This document shows positions 32,943 to 41,691 of a stretch of 64,000 nucleotides of DNA, one piece after another. The notes below the pieces were generated by a model that was given only the letters and a program-made list of their open reading frames with translations, made no database searches and was not told the DNA's origin. The stretch is taken from the NCBI RefSeq assembly GCF_000308635.1, contig NZ_BAGD01000279.1:1-64000 (forward strand), in the 5' to 3' direction. The translations under genes and the position numbers were made by a program. Source of the DNA: Nocardia otitidiscaviarum NBRC 14405. GTDB taxonomy: Bacteria; Actinomycetota; Actinomycetes; Mycobacteriales; Mycobacteriaceae. Numbering within the stretch: position 1 is the first letter of the stretch; every line of letters starts with the position of its first letter.

Positions 32943-34462
32943 ATCCGGATCCGTGGGCCGGGCGCGGTGGCTGCCGCCGAGCTGGTGAAGCTCTGGTGCG
33001 GAGGGTGCTCGGCGAGGTGGCGTCCGAAGGCGCCGACGGTATCGGGCCAGGGATTGGTGACCACGCCCGCCCGCTTGAACCAGGAGGGAGTGCCGTCCTG
33101 CCACACCGTGCGTGCGAGAGCGGAGTCCAGCCAGGCTTGATAGCTCGCCATCGCCACGTCGCTGATCTCGATCGGGTTACCCAGGTCGGCGGCCAGGCGC
33201 AGAGCCTCCACGATGTAGCGCGCCTGAAGATCCTTCATCGAGGGATTCGAGTTCGCGGGAGTGAAGGAATGCGGACCCGCGATCATGTACATGTTCGGGA
33301 ATCCGGGCACGGCCAGCCCGTACCACGCTTCGGGACGGCCCCCCTGTTCGCTCCACATCTGGTGAAGATCGAGTCCACCGCGGCCTCGTACGGTGATGCC
33401 GCCGAAAAACTCGGGGGCTTGAAACCCGGTGGCCCACACGATCGTGGCGGCGGGCCGTTCGATACCGTCCCCGGCGAGGATCCCCGTCGGGGTCAGGCGC
33501 GTGATGCCGGTGTTGACCAGCGTGACCTGCGGCCGTCCCAGCGCCCGATAGAAGGCACCGTCGTCCAATAGGATGCGCTTCTCGCCGATCGCGTACGGCG
33601 GCAGCAACTTTCGCCGCAGCGACCGATCGCGGACGTGGCGGTACAGGTGTGCTCGGGCCAGCCATTCGGCCGGACGCGCGGGCCAGCCGCCCCGCATGAT
33701 CGGCGCGAGAAGCTGGTCACCGGCGAGGCTCAGAGCAGCCCGGTTGAGGTGATGCGCGCCGGGCACCCGCGCGAGGATCTCACGCGCGACGGCCCCGAAC
33801 TCGGCATCGGGTTTGGGCAGAATCCACGCCGCGCTGCGCTGGTACACCTGCAACATGTCCGCCGTCCTCGCCAGGTGCGGCACCATCTGCACCGCCGAGG
33901 ATCCGGTACCGACCACAGCCACGTCGCCGCGCAGTCGCGGCGTGGCCGCCCATGCGCCACGGTCGGCCGAGTGGAAGGCGCGGCCGCGGTAGTCGTCGAG
34001 GCCGGGAATATCGTCCGGGATGTACGGGCGGTGCAGCTGACCGATGCCCCAGACCACCGCCGTCGTCCGGATCTCCCCCGAGGCGGTGGTCAGCGTCCAC
34101 TCCCCCGCGCTGTCGTCGTAGATCGCGCTGCGTACCGCGGAGTTGACGCGCAGGTGGCGGCGCAGGTCGTACTGGTCGACGACTTGGTGCAGGTAGTGCA
34201 GGATTTCCGACTGCTGCGGGTAGCGGACCGTGGCATCGCGATAGGGAGCGAATTCGAAGGAGTACAGGTGCGAGGGCACGTCACAGGTGCATCCGGGGTA
34301 GCGGTTGTCCCGCCACACCCCACCAGGGACGTCGGCCTCTTCGAGGATCGCGAACTTCTCGATCCCGGCCTCCCGCAATCGGTAGGCCATGGTCAGTCCC
34401 GCAAAACCCGCGCCGACCACCACGACATCGAACAGGGCATTGGGTGAAAGGGTTGCCGACAT
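32939..34462 (-). CDS. Flavin-containing/Baeyer-Villiger-type monooxygenase
   Basis: This is a 507-residue FAD- and NADPH-dependent monooxygenase. The first dinucleotide motif is VVVGAGFAGLTMAYRL, PGGVWRDNRYPGCTCDVPSHLYS is the family core, and the second nucleotide motif is VAVVGTGSSAVQ. The Baeyer-Villiger fingerprint FxGxxxHxxxW is altered (YRGRAFHSADRGAW, His to Trp spacing +7). ATWGFQAPEFF-like text appears as WATGFQAPEFF. It probably oxygenates a ketone or other lipophilic substrate. ATG at 34462 has GAGGAGG about nine bases upstream. It is next to a P450, suggesting a paired oxidation route. Confidence 0.85.
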   Translation of the reverse strand: MSATLSPNALFDVVVVGAGFAGLTMAYRLREAGIEKFAILEEADVPGGVWRDNRYPGCTCDVPSHLYSFEFAPYRDATVRYPQQSEILHYLHQVVDQYDLRRHLRVNSAVRSAIYDDSAGEWTLTTASGEIRTTAVVWGIGQLHRPYIPDDIPGLDDYRGRAFHSADRGAWAATPRLRGDVAVVGTGSSAVQMVPHLARTADMLQVYQRSAAWILPKPDAEFGAVAREILARVPGAHHLNRAALSLAGDQLLAPIMRGGWPARPAEWLARAHLYRHVRDRSLRRKLLPPYAIGEKRILLDDGAFYRALGRPQVTLVNTGITRLTPTGILAGDGIERPAATIVWATGFQAPEFFGGITVRGRGGLDLHQMWSEQGGRPEAWYGLAVPGFPNMYMIAGPHSFTPANSNPSMKDLQARYIVEALRLAADLGNPIEISDVAMASYQAWLDSALARTVWQDGTPSWFKRAGVVTNPWPDTVGAFGRHLAEHPPHQSFTSSAAATAPGPRIRI

Positions 34463-34559
34463 CGGTTCTGCCTCCTCTGGGATGCGAGGACTCCCGCGTA
34501 TCCGGGTACGTAGGGTCGAATGCGGATGGATGACACTGTGCCCGCCTGAAACACGGCGA

Positions 34560-34580
34560 ACTTTCAAAAATTGTGAAAGT
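34560..34580. promoter_or_regulatory. ACTTTCA/TGAAAGT inverted repeat upstream of monooxygenase gene
   Basis: Seven-base perfect arms, ACTTTCA (34560-34566) and TGAAAGT (34574-34580), are separated by AAAATTG, about 100 bp upstream of the monooxygenase start and in the gap to the P450 gene. Position and symmetry suggest a repressor operator. The regulator is not identified. Confidence 0.35.
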
Positions 34581-34647
34581 CCAAGTAAGACCGGGAATTC
34601 AGGCGGTTGAGGCTTCCCGGCCTCGAGTGAAAGTAATATGGTCTTAG

Positions 34648-36063
34648 CTAGCCGTCACGGCGAGATAGTTTCAAGCGCAACCCCTCCGGTTTGAGCGTGA
34701 TTGTTTCCTTCACCCGAAGCCGGTAGTTCGGATCAGGAGTCAGGTCGAAATGTCGCAGTACGGTCGCCAGCACGAGTTGCATTTCGTGGTAGGCGAACTG
34801 ACGACCGATGCAGGCCCGCGCTCCCACCCCGAACGGCCGATACAGTTCGGGGTGGCGGCTGCGGTTCCGCTCGGGAGTGAAACGATCGGGATCGAAGTCC
34901 TCGGGATCGCCGCCCCACAGTTCGTGTCGATGCAGCTGCAATAGCACAATGAATACCCACTCGCCACGTTCGAATGGATGCTTGCCGCCGAGCATGGTGT
35001 CTTGCTTCGCTTTGCGGAAATAGCCCGGAGCGGTCGGCCACAGCCGTAACGTCTCATCGATTATGCGCCGCAGATACCGGAGTTTCGCGACCTGATCGAA
35101 CGTGATCTCGTCGGCGGTCCAGACTTCCGCGATTTCCTTCCGCGCCCGATCGGCGATCTCGGGGTGCAGCGACAAATAGTGCAGCGCGAACGCGAGCACT
35201 CCCGCCGTGGTCTCGTGGCCGGCGGTGAGGAAGGTCAGGATCTGATGGCGCACATTCGTCGGGTCCAGCAGCTCACCCGTCTCGGGATCCGGCACGGTCA
35301 GCATCCGGTCGAGCAGGTCATCGTGCTCGCCGGTGCCCTCGCGCATCCGCCGGGCGATCACGTCGTCAATGGTGCCGTTGACGAACTCGACGTCACGGCG
35401 ATGCTGGGCGCGCTCGTCGCGGCGGACCGTCCTCTCGATGAGCGGGTGCGAATAGGCCGCCCGGTTGAGGTAGGACAGCGACCGCAGCATCGCCGCCACG
35501 ACCGGATGCTCATCGGTACGACGGAACGACTGGAACTCGTAGCCGAACGCGGCCCGGCCGATCACCTCGAGCGCCGCCTTGTTGGTATCGGCGGGAATGT
35601 CGAGCCACACCCCCGGCCGCGCCGACCAGTAATCGACCAGCTCGGCGGCAACGGCCTGCATCGTGGCGTGATAGCCGCGCATCGCCCCCGCCGTGAACGA
35701 CGGGGCGAGGATGGCACGTGCCTTGGCCCAGTTCGGTTCGCTGTTGTGCGCGGTAAACAACCCATCCCCGGCGACCTTGCGCAGGTCACGCAAGGGGATG
35801 CCGAGGAACTTCGCCCACAACGAATCATCGTTGATCTCCCGCAGCAAGTCGGGGTCCGACACATACGTCACGCGGGCACCGAGGATATTGCGCTCGTAGA
35901 TGCCGCCGTAGCGCTGGGCCCCGCGCATCCCCCATTGGCTCGAGTCGGTGACGTGCAGATCCCAGACGTCGCCGAGCACCGGCAGCCGGTAGGGCGGGTG
36001 AGGAAGTTTCCGGTCACCGGCCCGAATCCGACCAGAGGCGGTTGGTGAGTTGGTGGTGGTCAT
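34648..36063 (-). CDS. Stand-alone CYP102-like cytochrome P450
   Basis: This 471-residue P450 resembles the haem domain of CYP102 fatty-acid hydroxylases. Signatures are FTAHNSEPNWAKARAILAPS, the I-helix LTAGHETTAG, the K-helix ExxR in DETLRLWP and the haem ligand loop FGVGARACIGRQFA. No reductase domain follows, so an external electron donor is needed. ATG at 36063 overlaps the MAB_1171c-like stop as ATGA. Substrates are probably long-chain or terpenoid lipids. All P450 hallmark residues are intact. Confidence 0.9.
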   Translation of the reverse strand: MTTTNSPTASGRIRAGDRKLPHPPYRLPVLGDVWDLHVTDSSQWGMRGAQRYGGIYERNILGARVTYVSDPDLLREINDDSLWAKFLGIPLRDLRKVAGDGLFTAHNSEPNWAKARAILAPSFTAGAMRGYHATMQAVAAELVDYWSARPGVWLDIPADTNKAALEVIGRAAFGYEFQSFRRTDEHPVVAAMLRSLSYLNRAAYSHPLIERTVRRDERAQHRRDVEFVNGTIDDVIARRMREGTGEHDDLLDRMLTVPDPETGELLDPTNVRHQILTFLTAGHETTAGVLAFALHYLSLHPEIADRARKEIAEVWTADEITFDQVAKLRYLRRIIDETLRLWPTAPGYFRKAKQDTMLGGKHPFERGEWVFIVLLQLHRHELWGGDPEDFDPDRFTPERNRSRHPELYRPFGVGARACIGRQFAYHEMQLVLATVLRHFDLTPDPNYRLRVKETITLKPEGLRLKLSRRDG

Positions 36064-37223
36064 CTCGCTCCGTCCAGTTGGGGGCATTCGACCATGGACT
36101 GTGCCAGCGTCCAGTGCCGCGCGATACGCCGTAGTGTCCGTGTCTCGTCGATGATGTCGCCGCCCGGAGACGACGCGTCCAACCGACGATGTGGACCCGG
36201 CACCGCGCCGCGGGCCTTGCGCCGCAACGCTCGCGCGATCTGCACCGCTTCGGCCGCCTCGGGGGCGACGTCGGTCGGCAACGGATCGGCGTAACGTCCC
36301 AGAACCAGCAGACAATCACGGATTTCGACCGTCATCCGATGCATCTGCCGCCGCGGACTCATGCCCGGATCAGCGGGCGCGGGCCGGGGGATCTCGACGC
36401 AGGTCGCCACCAGATCACTCCACATCGGCATCATCTGCCGCACCGTGCGCGAGGCCGAGTCGATGCCCAACCGCCGCAGAATCTCGGTACCCACCCGCAC
36501 GCTGGCCACCAGAGAGCCCAATCCGACCATGTAGACGAAGTTGTTCTCGTTCGCGGCGAAGCGGAACTCGACGAACGCCGCGCCGGTGCCCGTCGCCGCG
36601 CACACGGCGCTGAGGAAGATCGACACAGCCTCTTCCAACGCCCAGCCACCGACGATCAGGATCAGGACGTAGGTCACCGTGTGCGCGGGGCGCAGCTGAC
36701 CCGCCCGCAACTCGCGGACGCTGGCGGCGATCACCAGCAGCCCGGTGGCGGCGCACCAGATCGAGAAGATCGCGAAGTAGGCGACGGTCTGCCAGCCCTG
36801 CGTGCGGTCGATGTACTGCCCCAGGGCCCGCGCGTGCGACCCCAGCATCAGCATCAGCACCATCGAGACCACGACCGAGGCCCAAACCGTCCGGCTCATC
36901 CTCCGGTAGGACTGCGACGCCTGCTCTGACCAGCGCTCCGACCACGATTGCGTGAGCACGATCAGCGGTGCGAGGCCCGCCACGATGAACGTCGTCCCCA
37001 GCTGGCGGGTGAACCCGACGCTGAGCACGCCGAGGTCGGCCAGTGTGATCTGGACCGTTCCCTCGCGCAGGAGCGCGGCGACCACCGCGCAGAGCAGCGC
37101 GTAGGTCACCTGGCGTTCGCTCGGCCGTGCTCGACCGTGCAGCCACAGCAGCCGCAGCGCAGCCGTTATCGCGCTGACTCCGATGATCAGCCACGCGATG
37201 AGCGGCGGTGCCGACGACGTCAC
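36060..37223 (-). CDS. MAB_1171c-type seven-helix membrane protein
   Basis: This is a 387-residue protein. Seven hydrophobic segments cover about residues 5-240 (for example LIAWLIIGVSAITAALRLLW, VWASVVVSMVLMLMLGS and YFAIFSIWCAATGLLVIAAS). A cytoplasmic helical domain of about 140 residues follows (MTVEIRDCLLVLGRYADPL), as in the MAB_1171c/DUF6545 group. These proteins are usually found with an ImmA/IrrE-type protease gene, as here. GTG at 37223 overlaps the protease stop (GTGA). A membrane sensor for the protease or the P450 genes is likelier than true transport. Confidence 0.82.
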   Translation of the reverse strand: MTSSAPPLIAWLIIGVSAITAALRLLWLHGRARPSERQVTYALLCAVVAALLREGTVQITLADLGVLSVGFTRQLGTTFIVAGLAPLIVLTQSWSERWSEQASQSYRRMSRTVWASVVVSMVLMLMLGSHARALGQYIDRTQGWQTVAYFAIFSIWCAATGLLVIAASVRELRAGQLRPAHTVTYVLILIVGGWALEEAVSIFLSAVCAATGTGAAFVEFRFAANENNFVYMVGLGSLVASVRVGTEILRRLGIDSASRTVRQMMPMWSDLVATCVEIPRPAPADPGMSPRRQMHRMTVEIRDCLLVLGRYADPLPTDVAPEAAEAVQIARALRRKARGAVPGPHRRLDASSPGGDIIDETRTLRRIARHWTLAQSMVECPQLDGAR

Positions 37224-37732
37224 GGTTCCCCACCCCAGAACGACGTCATCGGCCGCGAAGACCGCCAGCGTGAGACACCCACCAGCAGCAGATCGGCGAA
37301 CAGCTCCGCTTCAGCCTCCTGGTGGTCGGCGAACTGGCTGCGGCCCAGCACCCGCCGGATCAACGCCGGATCCACATCCGGCAACAACTGCTGAACACCG
37401 AGCAGCCCCGCGCCGTCGGCGTCATGATCGAGCAGCATATGGCCGGTCTCGTGGGCGATGATCTGGTCGATGTGGTAGTCGCTGGTCGCAGAGTCGTAGG
37501 CGATCACGTCGACATCCGTGCAGTCCAGCCACAACCCGCACGGGGTACCCCGGCCCGGGTCCAACGTTCCCGGCAACAACGCCGACTCCACCGGCATGAG
37601 CTCGATCGGCTTGCCGCGCCACTCCCCCAGCGCGCGCAAGAACGCATCCCGATTCCACGGGGAGGGCACCAGCGCCATCACCGCTTCACGCGCCGCCACC
37701 ACCCGCCGCGTCGAATCATCCACCAGCACCAC
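37220..37732 (-). CDS. ImmA/IrrE-type zinc metallopeptidase
   Basis: This 170-residue protein carries the gluzincin motif HETGHMLLDH (HExxH), with a downstream EAEAELFADLLL helix that should give the third zinc ligand. Proteins of this type cleave DNA-binding repressors (ImmA, IrrE). Together with the downstream MAB_1171c-type membrane protein it forms a recurrent actinobacterial pair. Several GTG starts are close (37732, 37729, 37723); I use the longest. Possible substrates are the XRE regulators at 30773-32197. A GTCAC/GTGAC palindrome lies upstream at 37771-37782. Confidence 0.82.
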   Translation of the reverse strand: MVLVDDSTRRVVAAREAVMALVPSPWNRDAFLRALGEWRGKPIELMPVESALLPGTLDPGRGTPCGLWLDCTDVDVIAYDSATSDYHIDQIIAHETGHMLLDHDADGAGLLGVQQLLPDVDPALIRRVLGRSQFADHQEAEAELFADLLLVGVSRWRSSRPMTSFWGGEP

Positions 37733-37904
37733 CCCCTGACCACGGCCTCTGACTATGCAGCTGGACTCTCGTCACTCGTGACACTCGCCTGGAAACAGCG
37801 GCAGACCCACCATCCGAGCACGGCCAGCAGCGGCCCGCCGTCACCAGGCCGGCCGCGCTGCCGCGAAAACCATCAATCATGGCTGGTGACCTCCTCTGGT
37901 CGAG

Positions 37905-38564
37905 TCAGCTCGGGGCCGCCGATCGGCAGCGTGTGGCTAATGGGGTCGGACGCTCTCTCACTCTGCGCCGACAATGGAATCCGCTGTCCAGCAACACGGT
38001 GTGCTGCCACTCCTGCTGTCTGGTGTCGATGGCAGGATCGCCGACCAGGCGAGGGGGTGTGTTCGCTGGTGGCGGTTGCCCGTGCACAACGTGGTCGACG
38101 AGATCGGCCCACCACATGGCGAGTTCTCCGACTCGCATCCACACCGTGTGCATCACATCCGGCGATGGCTTCGTGGGTGCCCGCAAGATCTGCACCGCAT
38201 CGAGTTCGGCCATCGCCATCGCGTCGACCGTCTCGCCCAACGAAACCCCAGGGTGGGCGTGGCGCGCGTGGCGCAGGGTCCATACGTCGATCGCGCCTCG
38301 CAGCGCCAGGCGCATACCGGCCAGACCATCAACTGTCGGATACGCGCGGGCCACGGTGTGCAGGTCGGCCAGACCACGCGCGCAACTGGCCACCGGGTGC
38401 GCACTGGGGCTTATGCGCCGTCCCGGACACAGGGCAGCGAACAGCTCATGCCAATCGGGGAGCACCGGATTAGCGACAGGAGCGGTCGGCGTGCAGAGGG
38501 TTGTTACTTCACGGCACAGGTACTCAGCGGAGTCGAGTGCGAGGTCAGGGTCCAGGATCACCAT
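37905..38564 (-). CDS. DUF4254 protein (copy 1)
   Basis: This is a 219-residue protein. The core signature LPDWHELFAALCPG, HPVASCARGLADLH and VGELAMWWADLVDHVVHG places it in DUF4254, a helical family common in Nocardia. A paralogue lies at 58809-59336 with the same core. The last 50 residues (RPTPLATRCRSAAPS) look less conserved. A small open frame starts just upstream (38735-38571), and both may share the promoter marked by a 35-bp inverted repeat. The function is unknown. Confidence 0.78.
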   Translation of the reverse strand: MVILDPDLALDSAEYLCREVTTLCTPTAPVANPVLPDWHELFAALCPGRRISPSAHPVASCARGLADLHTVARAYPTVDGLAGMRLALRGAIDVWTLRHARHAHPGVSLGETVDAMAMAELDAVQILRAPTKPSPDVMHTVWMRVGELAMWWADLVDHVVHGQPPPANTPPRLVGDPAIDTRQQEWQHTVLLDSGFHCRRRVRERPTPLATRCRSAAPS

Positions 38565-38570
38565 GACAGC

Positions 38571-38735
38571 TTACCGAGCCCATCCTGTCGGGGCGCGGTG
38601 GCGCGGCGGGCTTGGTATCCAGCGCACATCGCTCAGTCCTTTGTCGTCGATGATGGCCGCAAGGGTGTCTGTGCAGGTCAGTGCCGTCATGACGGATCTT
38701 GCGGGTGCTTGTTCACGGGACACTAGGACGCTCAT
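38571..38735 (-). CDS. Small 54-aa protein upstream of DUF4254 gene
   Basis: This short frame reads MSVLVSREQAPARSVMTALT at its start and ends in TAA six bases before the DUF4254 ATG. Its middle (TLAAIIDDKGLSDVRW) has the composition of a folded helix. A second ATG at 38690 would give 39 residues. The start lies 16 bp from one arm of the 35-bp inverted repeat. Position in front of a co-directional gene and good codon choice support it; no family is known. Confidence 0.4.
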   Translation of the reverse strand: MSVLVSREQAPARSVMTALTCTDTLAAIIDDKGLSDVRWIPSPPRHRAPTGWAR

Positions 38736-38750
38736 TCGCCGAATCTCGAA

Positions 38751-39014
38751 CGTTTCCCTGCCGATTTATGGTGATTCCCTGCCGATTGGGAATGCGGCAC
38801 CAGCAACCTCGGCCCTGCCAAACCACCACGGTTGACGCCATGTGATCGGCAGCAGGTACTCAACCCTCCCCCGCGAATTGCCTGGTCACTGCACCTACAG
38901 CGGGTAGAGACGCGGCCGCGGACTAGATCACGAGCTCACCAGCGCACGCGTATCGACGAGGCCGCCGCCGTAGCGGCCGTCGGCAGGGAATCACCATAAA
39001 TCGGCAGGGAAACG
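38751..39014. promoter_or_regulatory. Divergent promoter region bounded by 35-bp inverted repeats
   Basis: A perfect 35-bp sequence at 38751-38785 recurs in inverse orientation at 38980-39014. Each arm contains two direct copies of the core TTCCCTGCCGA 21 bp apart (38754 and 38775 in the left arm). One arm sits in front of the leftward small gene/DUF4254 unit, the other 74 bp in front of the rightward P450 pair. Direct repeats at a 21-bp period are the usual site geometry of AraC-family activators, and one is encoded at 41692-42663. No gene lies between the arms. Confidence 0.6.
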
Positions 39015-39087
39015 CTCGTGCGCCAGCAGCGCCGATCTCTAACGTCGACAGATGCGGATCGGTCGCGCCGACCAGTGAGGAAACGCG

Positions 39088-40323
39088 TTGATTACTGATG
39101 GAGACGTTCGGTTCGATGTGGCACCCAGCTTCCACGGCCCGCGCGTTCTGCTCTGGTTAGAGGATTTCGCGGCCGATCCGCACCTTGTGTATGAGGACAT
39201 GCGGGAGCGGTACGGTGCGCTGGCGCCCGTCGAGTTGGCACCTGGCGTCGCGGCCACCTTGGTGATCGGGTATCACACCGCGGTCCGCATCCTCAACGAT
39301 CCGGATCATTTCCCCGCCGACCCTCGCCGATGGCAGCAGAGCGTCCCCGGTGATTGTCCCGTGCTGCCGATGATGGGATGGCGGCCCAACCCGATCCGCA
39401 GCGCTGGCGATGAGCATCGACGCTACCGCTCGGCGGCAACCGCCGCTCTCGATCGGATCGACCTTCACGCCCTGCGGGGGGTTGTCGAGAAGATCGCGGT
39501 CGAGCAGATCAATGGTTTCTGCGCCCACGGTTCTGCGGATGTGGTGCGGCAGTACGCGTTTCCCGTGGTCTTCGGGACGCTCAATGCCGTCCTCGGGTGC
39601 TCCCCGGAGATCAGCGAGCGGGCGGCGACGGGGCTTGCGGCGATGTTCGCCGCCGACGCCGACGCTACGGAAGGCAACCAGATCCTCGGTGCTGCGCTGC
39701 TGGATCTCATTGCGGCCAAACGTGCGACCCCCGGCGCCGATGTCACGAGCTGGCTCATCCAGCATCCAGTCGCGCTGGATGACAACGAAGTCCTGCACCA
39801 GCTGGTACTGCTGTACGCCGCCGGAATCAGTCCACCACAGCACCTCATCGCGACCACGCTGCTGCTGATGTTGACCGCCAATCGGTTCGGTGGCGAGCTG
39901 CTCAGCGGCACCCTATCCACTCGCGACGCGATCGACGAGGTGCTGTTCAACGACCCACCGATGGCCAACTACTGCATTACCTATCCGCGCCAACCGGTGC
40001 TCGTCGACGACGTCTGGCTGCCGGCGCATCAGCCCGTGGTGATCAGCATGGCGGCCTGCAACAACGATCCCGCGATCAGGTCCGGCGCTGAGCAGGTCAC
40101 TGGTAATCGCGCGCACTTGGCGTTCAGCCTCGGTCCGCACGCCTGCCCGGCACGCTCGATGGGCTACATGATCGCCCAGGAGGCCATCGACCAGCTCCTA
40201 GACGCGCTGCCCGATCTCGCCCTCGCCGTTCCGCTGGAGGAGCTCACCTGGCAGCCGGGACCGTTCCACCGCGCGCTCGAGGCGCTCCCCGTCACCTTCC
40301 CGCCCAGCTCACCCATCCCGTAG
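39088..40323 (+). CDS. CYP157-like P450 lacking ExxR (copy 1)
   Basis: This is a 411-residue P450-fold protein. The haem loop is FSLGPHACPARSM. The K-helix reads DEVLFNDPPMANY, so ExxR is ExxF, and the I-helix (YAAGISPPQHL) lacks the usual acid-Thr pair. Loss of ExxR is known for the CYP157 family, whose genes are often paired with CYP154 genes. Here a CYP154-like gene follows 19 bp downstream. A close paralogue lies at 46679-47935. The start is probably TTG at 39088 with GAGGA about eight bases upstream; an in-frame stop just before it excludes longer starts. It may act as a haem-bearing partner. Confidence 0.82.
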   Translation: MITDGDVRFDVAPSFHGPRVLLWLEDFAADPHLVYEDMRERYGALAPVELAPGVAATLVIGYHTAVRILNDPDHFPADPRRWQQSVPGDCPVLPMMGWRPNPIRSAGDEHRRYRSAATAALDRIDLHALRGVVEKIAVEQINGFCAHGSADVVRQYAFPVVFGTLNAVLGCSPEISERAATGLAAMFAADADATEGNQILGAALLDLIAAKRATPGADVTSWLIQHPVALDDNEVLHQLVLLYAAGISPPQHLIATTLLLMLTANRFGGELLSGTLSTRDAIDEVLFNDPPMANYCITYPRQPVLVDDVWLPAHQPVVISMAACNNDPAIRSGAEQVTGNRAHLAFSLGPHACPARSMGYMIAQEAIDQLLDALPDLALAVPLEELTWQPGPFHRALEALPVTFPPSSPIP

Positions 40324-40342
40324 TTCAGACAGGAGTCATTCG

Positions 40343-41569
40343 ATGGACACCCACACCACCCCCCTCGTCCTCGATCCCGCGGGCACCGACATCCAGGGCG
40401 AAATCGCCCGCATCCGAGAGCGAGGGCCAGTGACCCTGGTCGAGCTGCCGGGCGGCGTGCGCGCATGGTCGATCACCGATGCCGACATTCTCCGGAACGT
40501 CCTGGCCAGCCCCGCAGTGTCCAAGAACCCTCGGGAGCACTGGCCAGCGTTCCGGAACGGCGACATCCCCGAGAACTGGCCGCTGGCGAACTGGGTCAAC
40601 ACCTACAGCATGTTCACCGCACACGGTTCCGATCACCGACGGCTGCGAAAGGTCGTGGCAGCCGCGTTCACGCATGGCCGCACCGCGCAGCTGCGGCCGC
40701 GCATCGAGCAGATCGTCAAGGAGCTGCTCGCGACCCTGGAGACCGCCCCAGCAGGTCGCGTTGTGGATCTGCGCGAAGAGTTCGCCTACCCGCTGCCTAT
40801 CCGCGTGATCGGCGAATTGCTCGGCGTCCCTGACGATCTCAGTGCGCCTCTGCGCGCCTGTGTGGACAGCGTTTTCGACACCGGCGTGACCCAAGAGCAG
40901 GCCGTGGCCACCCACACGAGGATGATCGGCCTGCTGCAAGACCTGGTCGCGTATCGCCGCGAGCATCCCGGCGAGGATATGACCAGCATGCTCATCGGAG
41001 CGGTCGACGATCCGGACACCGATTTCACCGTGGACGAAGCAGTCGGAACGCTCTACCTGACGGTCAACGCCGGGCACGAGACGACGGTGAGCCTGCTCGA
41101 CCACACGATCCACCTACTGCTGACCCATCCCGATCACCGCGCCGCCGCGATCGAGGGTCGACTCGACTGGGGGATCGTGATCGAGGAGGCGCTGCGGGTC
41201 GAGTCACCCGCCGCGCACGTCCCGCTGCGTTACGCGGTCACCGACCTTGAGCTCGGCGGCGTGACGATTGCCGCGGGCGACCCGATCCTCGTCTGCTACG
41301 CCGGGGCCAGCCGAGACCCCCAGGTCCACGGCGAGACCGCCGACGAGTTCGACCCGACCCGCGCGACCGCCGACAAGCACCTCGCCTTCGGCTACGGTGC
41401 CCACCATTGTCTGGGCGCACCCTTAGCGCGATTGGAGGCGCAAGTCGCCATTCCCGCGATCTTCGCGCGATTCCCGAACATGGCTCTCGCCGCTGGAGAG
41501 GATCCCGGCACGACGCCGGGCTTCATCTCCAACGGGCACCTCCACCTTCCGGTGGTACTCGGCCGGTAA
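40343..41569 (+). CDS. CYP154-like cytochrome P450
   Basis: This 408-residue P450 has intact hallmarks: I-helix NAGHETTVS, ExxR in EEALRVE, PLRYAV after the K-helix and haem loop FGYGAHHCLGAPLARLE. It resembles CYP154/CYP107-type bacterial enzymes acting on terpenoid, steroid or macrolide substrates. ATG at 40343 has AGGAG seven bases upstream. It is transcribed with the ExxR-less P450 and ends before a strong terminator. A ferredoxin partner is not encoded nearby. Confidence 0.88.
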   Translation: MDTHTTPLVLDPAGTDIQGEIARIRERGPVTLVELPGGVRAWSITDADILRNVLASPAVSKNPREHWPAFRNGDIPENWPLANWVNTYSMFTAHGSDHRRLRKVVAAAFTHGRTAQLRPRIEQIVKELLATLETAPAGRVVDLREEFAYPLPIRVIGELLGVPDDLSAPLRACVDSVFDTGVTQEQAVATHTRMIGLLQDLVAYRREHPGEDMTSMLIGAVDDPDTDFTVDEAVGTLYLTVNAGHETTVSLLDHTIHLLLTHPDHRAAAIEGRLDWGIVIEEALRVESPAAHVPLRYAVTDLELGGVTIAAGDPILVCYAGASRDPQVHGETADEFDPTRATADKHLAFGYGAHHCLGAPLARLEAQVAIPAIFARFPNMALAAGEDPGTTPGFISNGHLHLPVVLGR

Positions 41570-41584
41570 CCAGCAGTACGCGCA

Positions 41585-41620
41585 GTGCCGTGTGCGACCG
41601 ACGGGGGTCGCACACGGCAC
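41585..41620 (+). terminator. 15-bp stem terminator after P450 pair
   Basis: Perfect arms GTGCCGTGTGCGACC (41585-41599) and GGTCGCACACGGCAC (41606-41620) flank a six-base loop. The hairpin begins 15 bp after the P450 stop codon. No long T-run follows, as is common in GC-rich actinomycetes. Confidence 0.8.
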
Positions 41621-41691
41621 ACGCCTTTGCACCACCTTGTACTGTTGTGCCCAGCTTGCGGCTTGCTTCAGTGAGTGGACGGGGCGTTCCT

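Noticed and set aside
38751-39014. Inverted-repeat pair read as a 264-bp MITE
   Set aside because: No target duplication is evident at the ends, and each arm sits in front of a start codon with internal direct repeats, so an operator explanation fits better.
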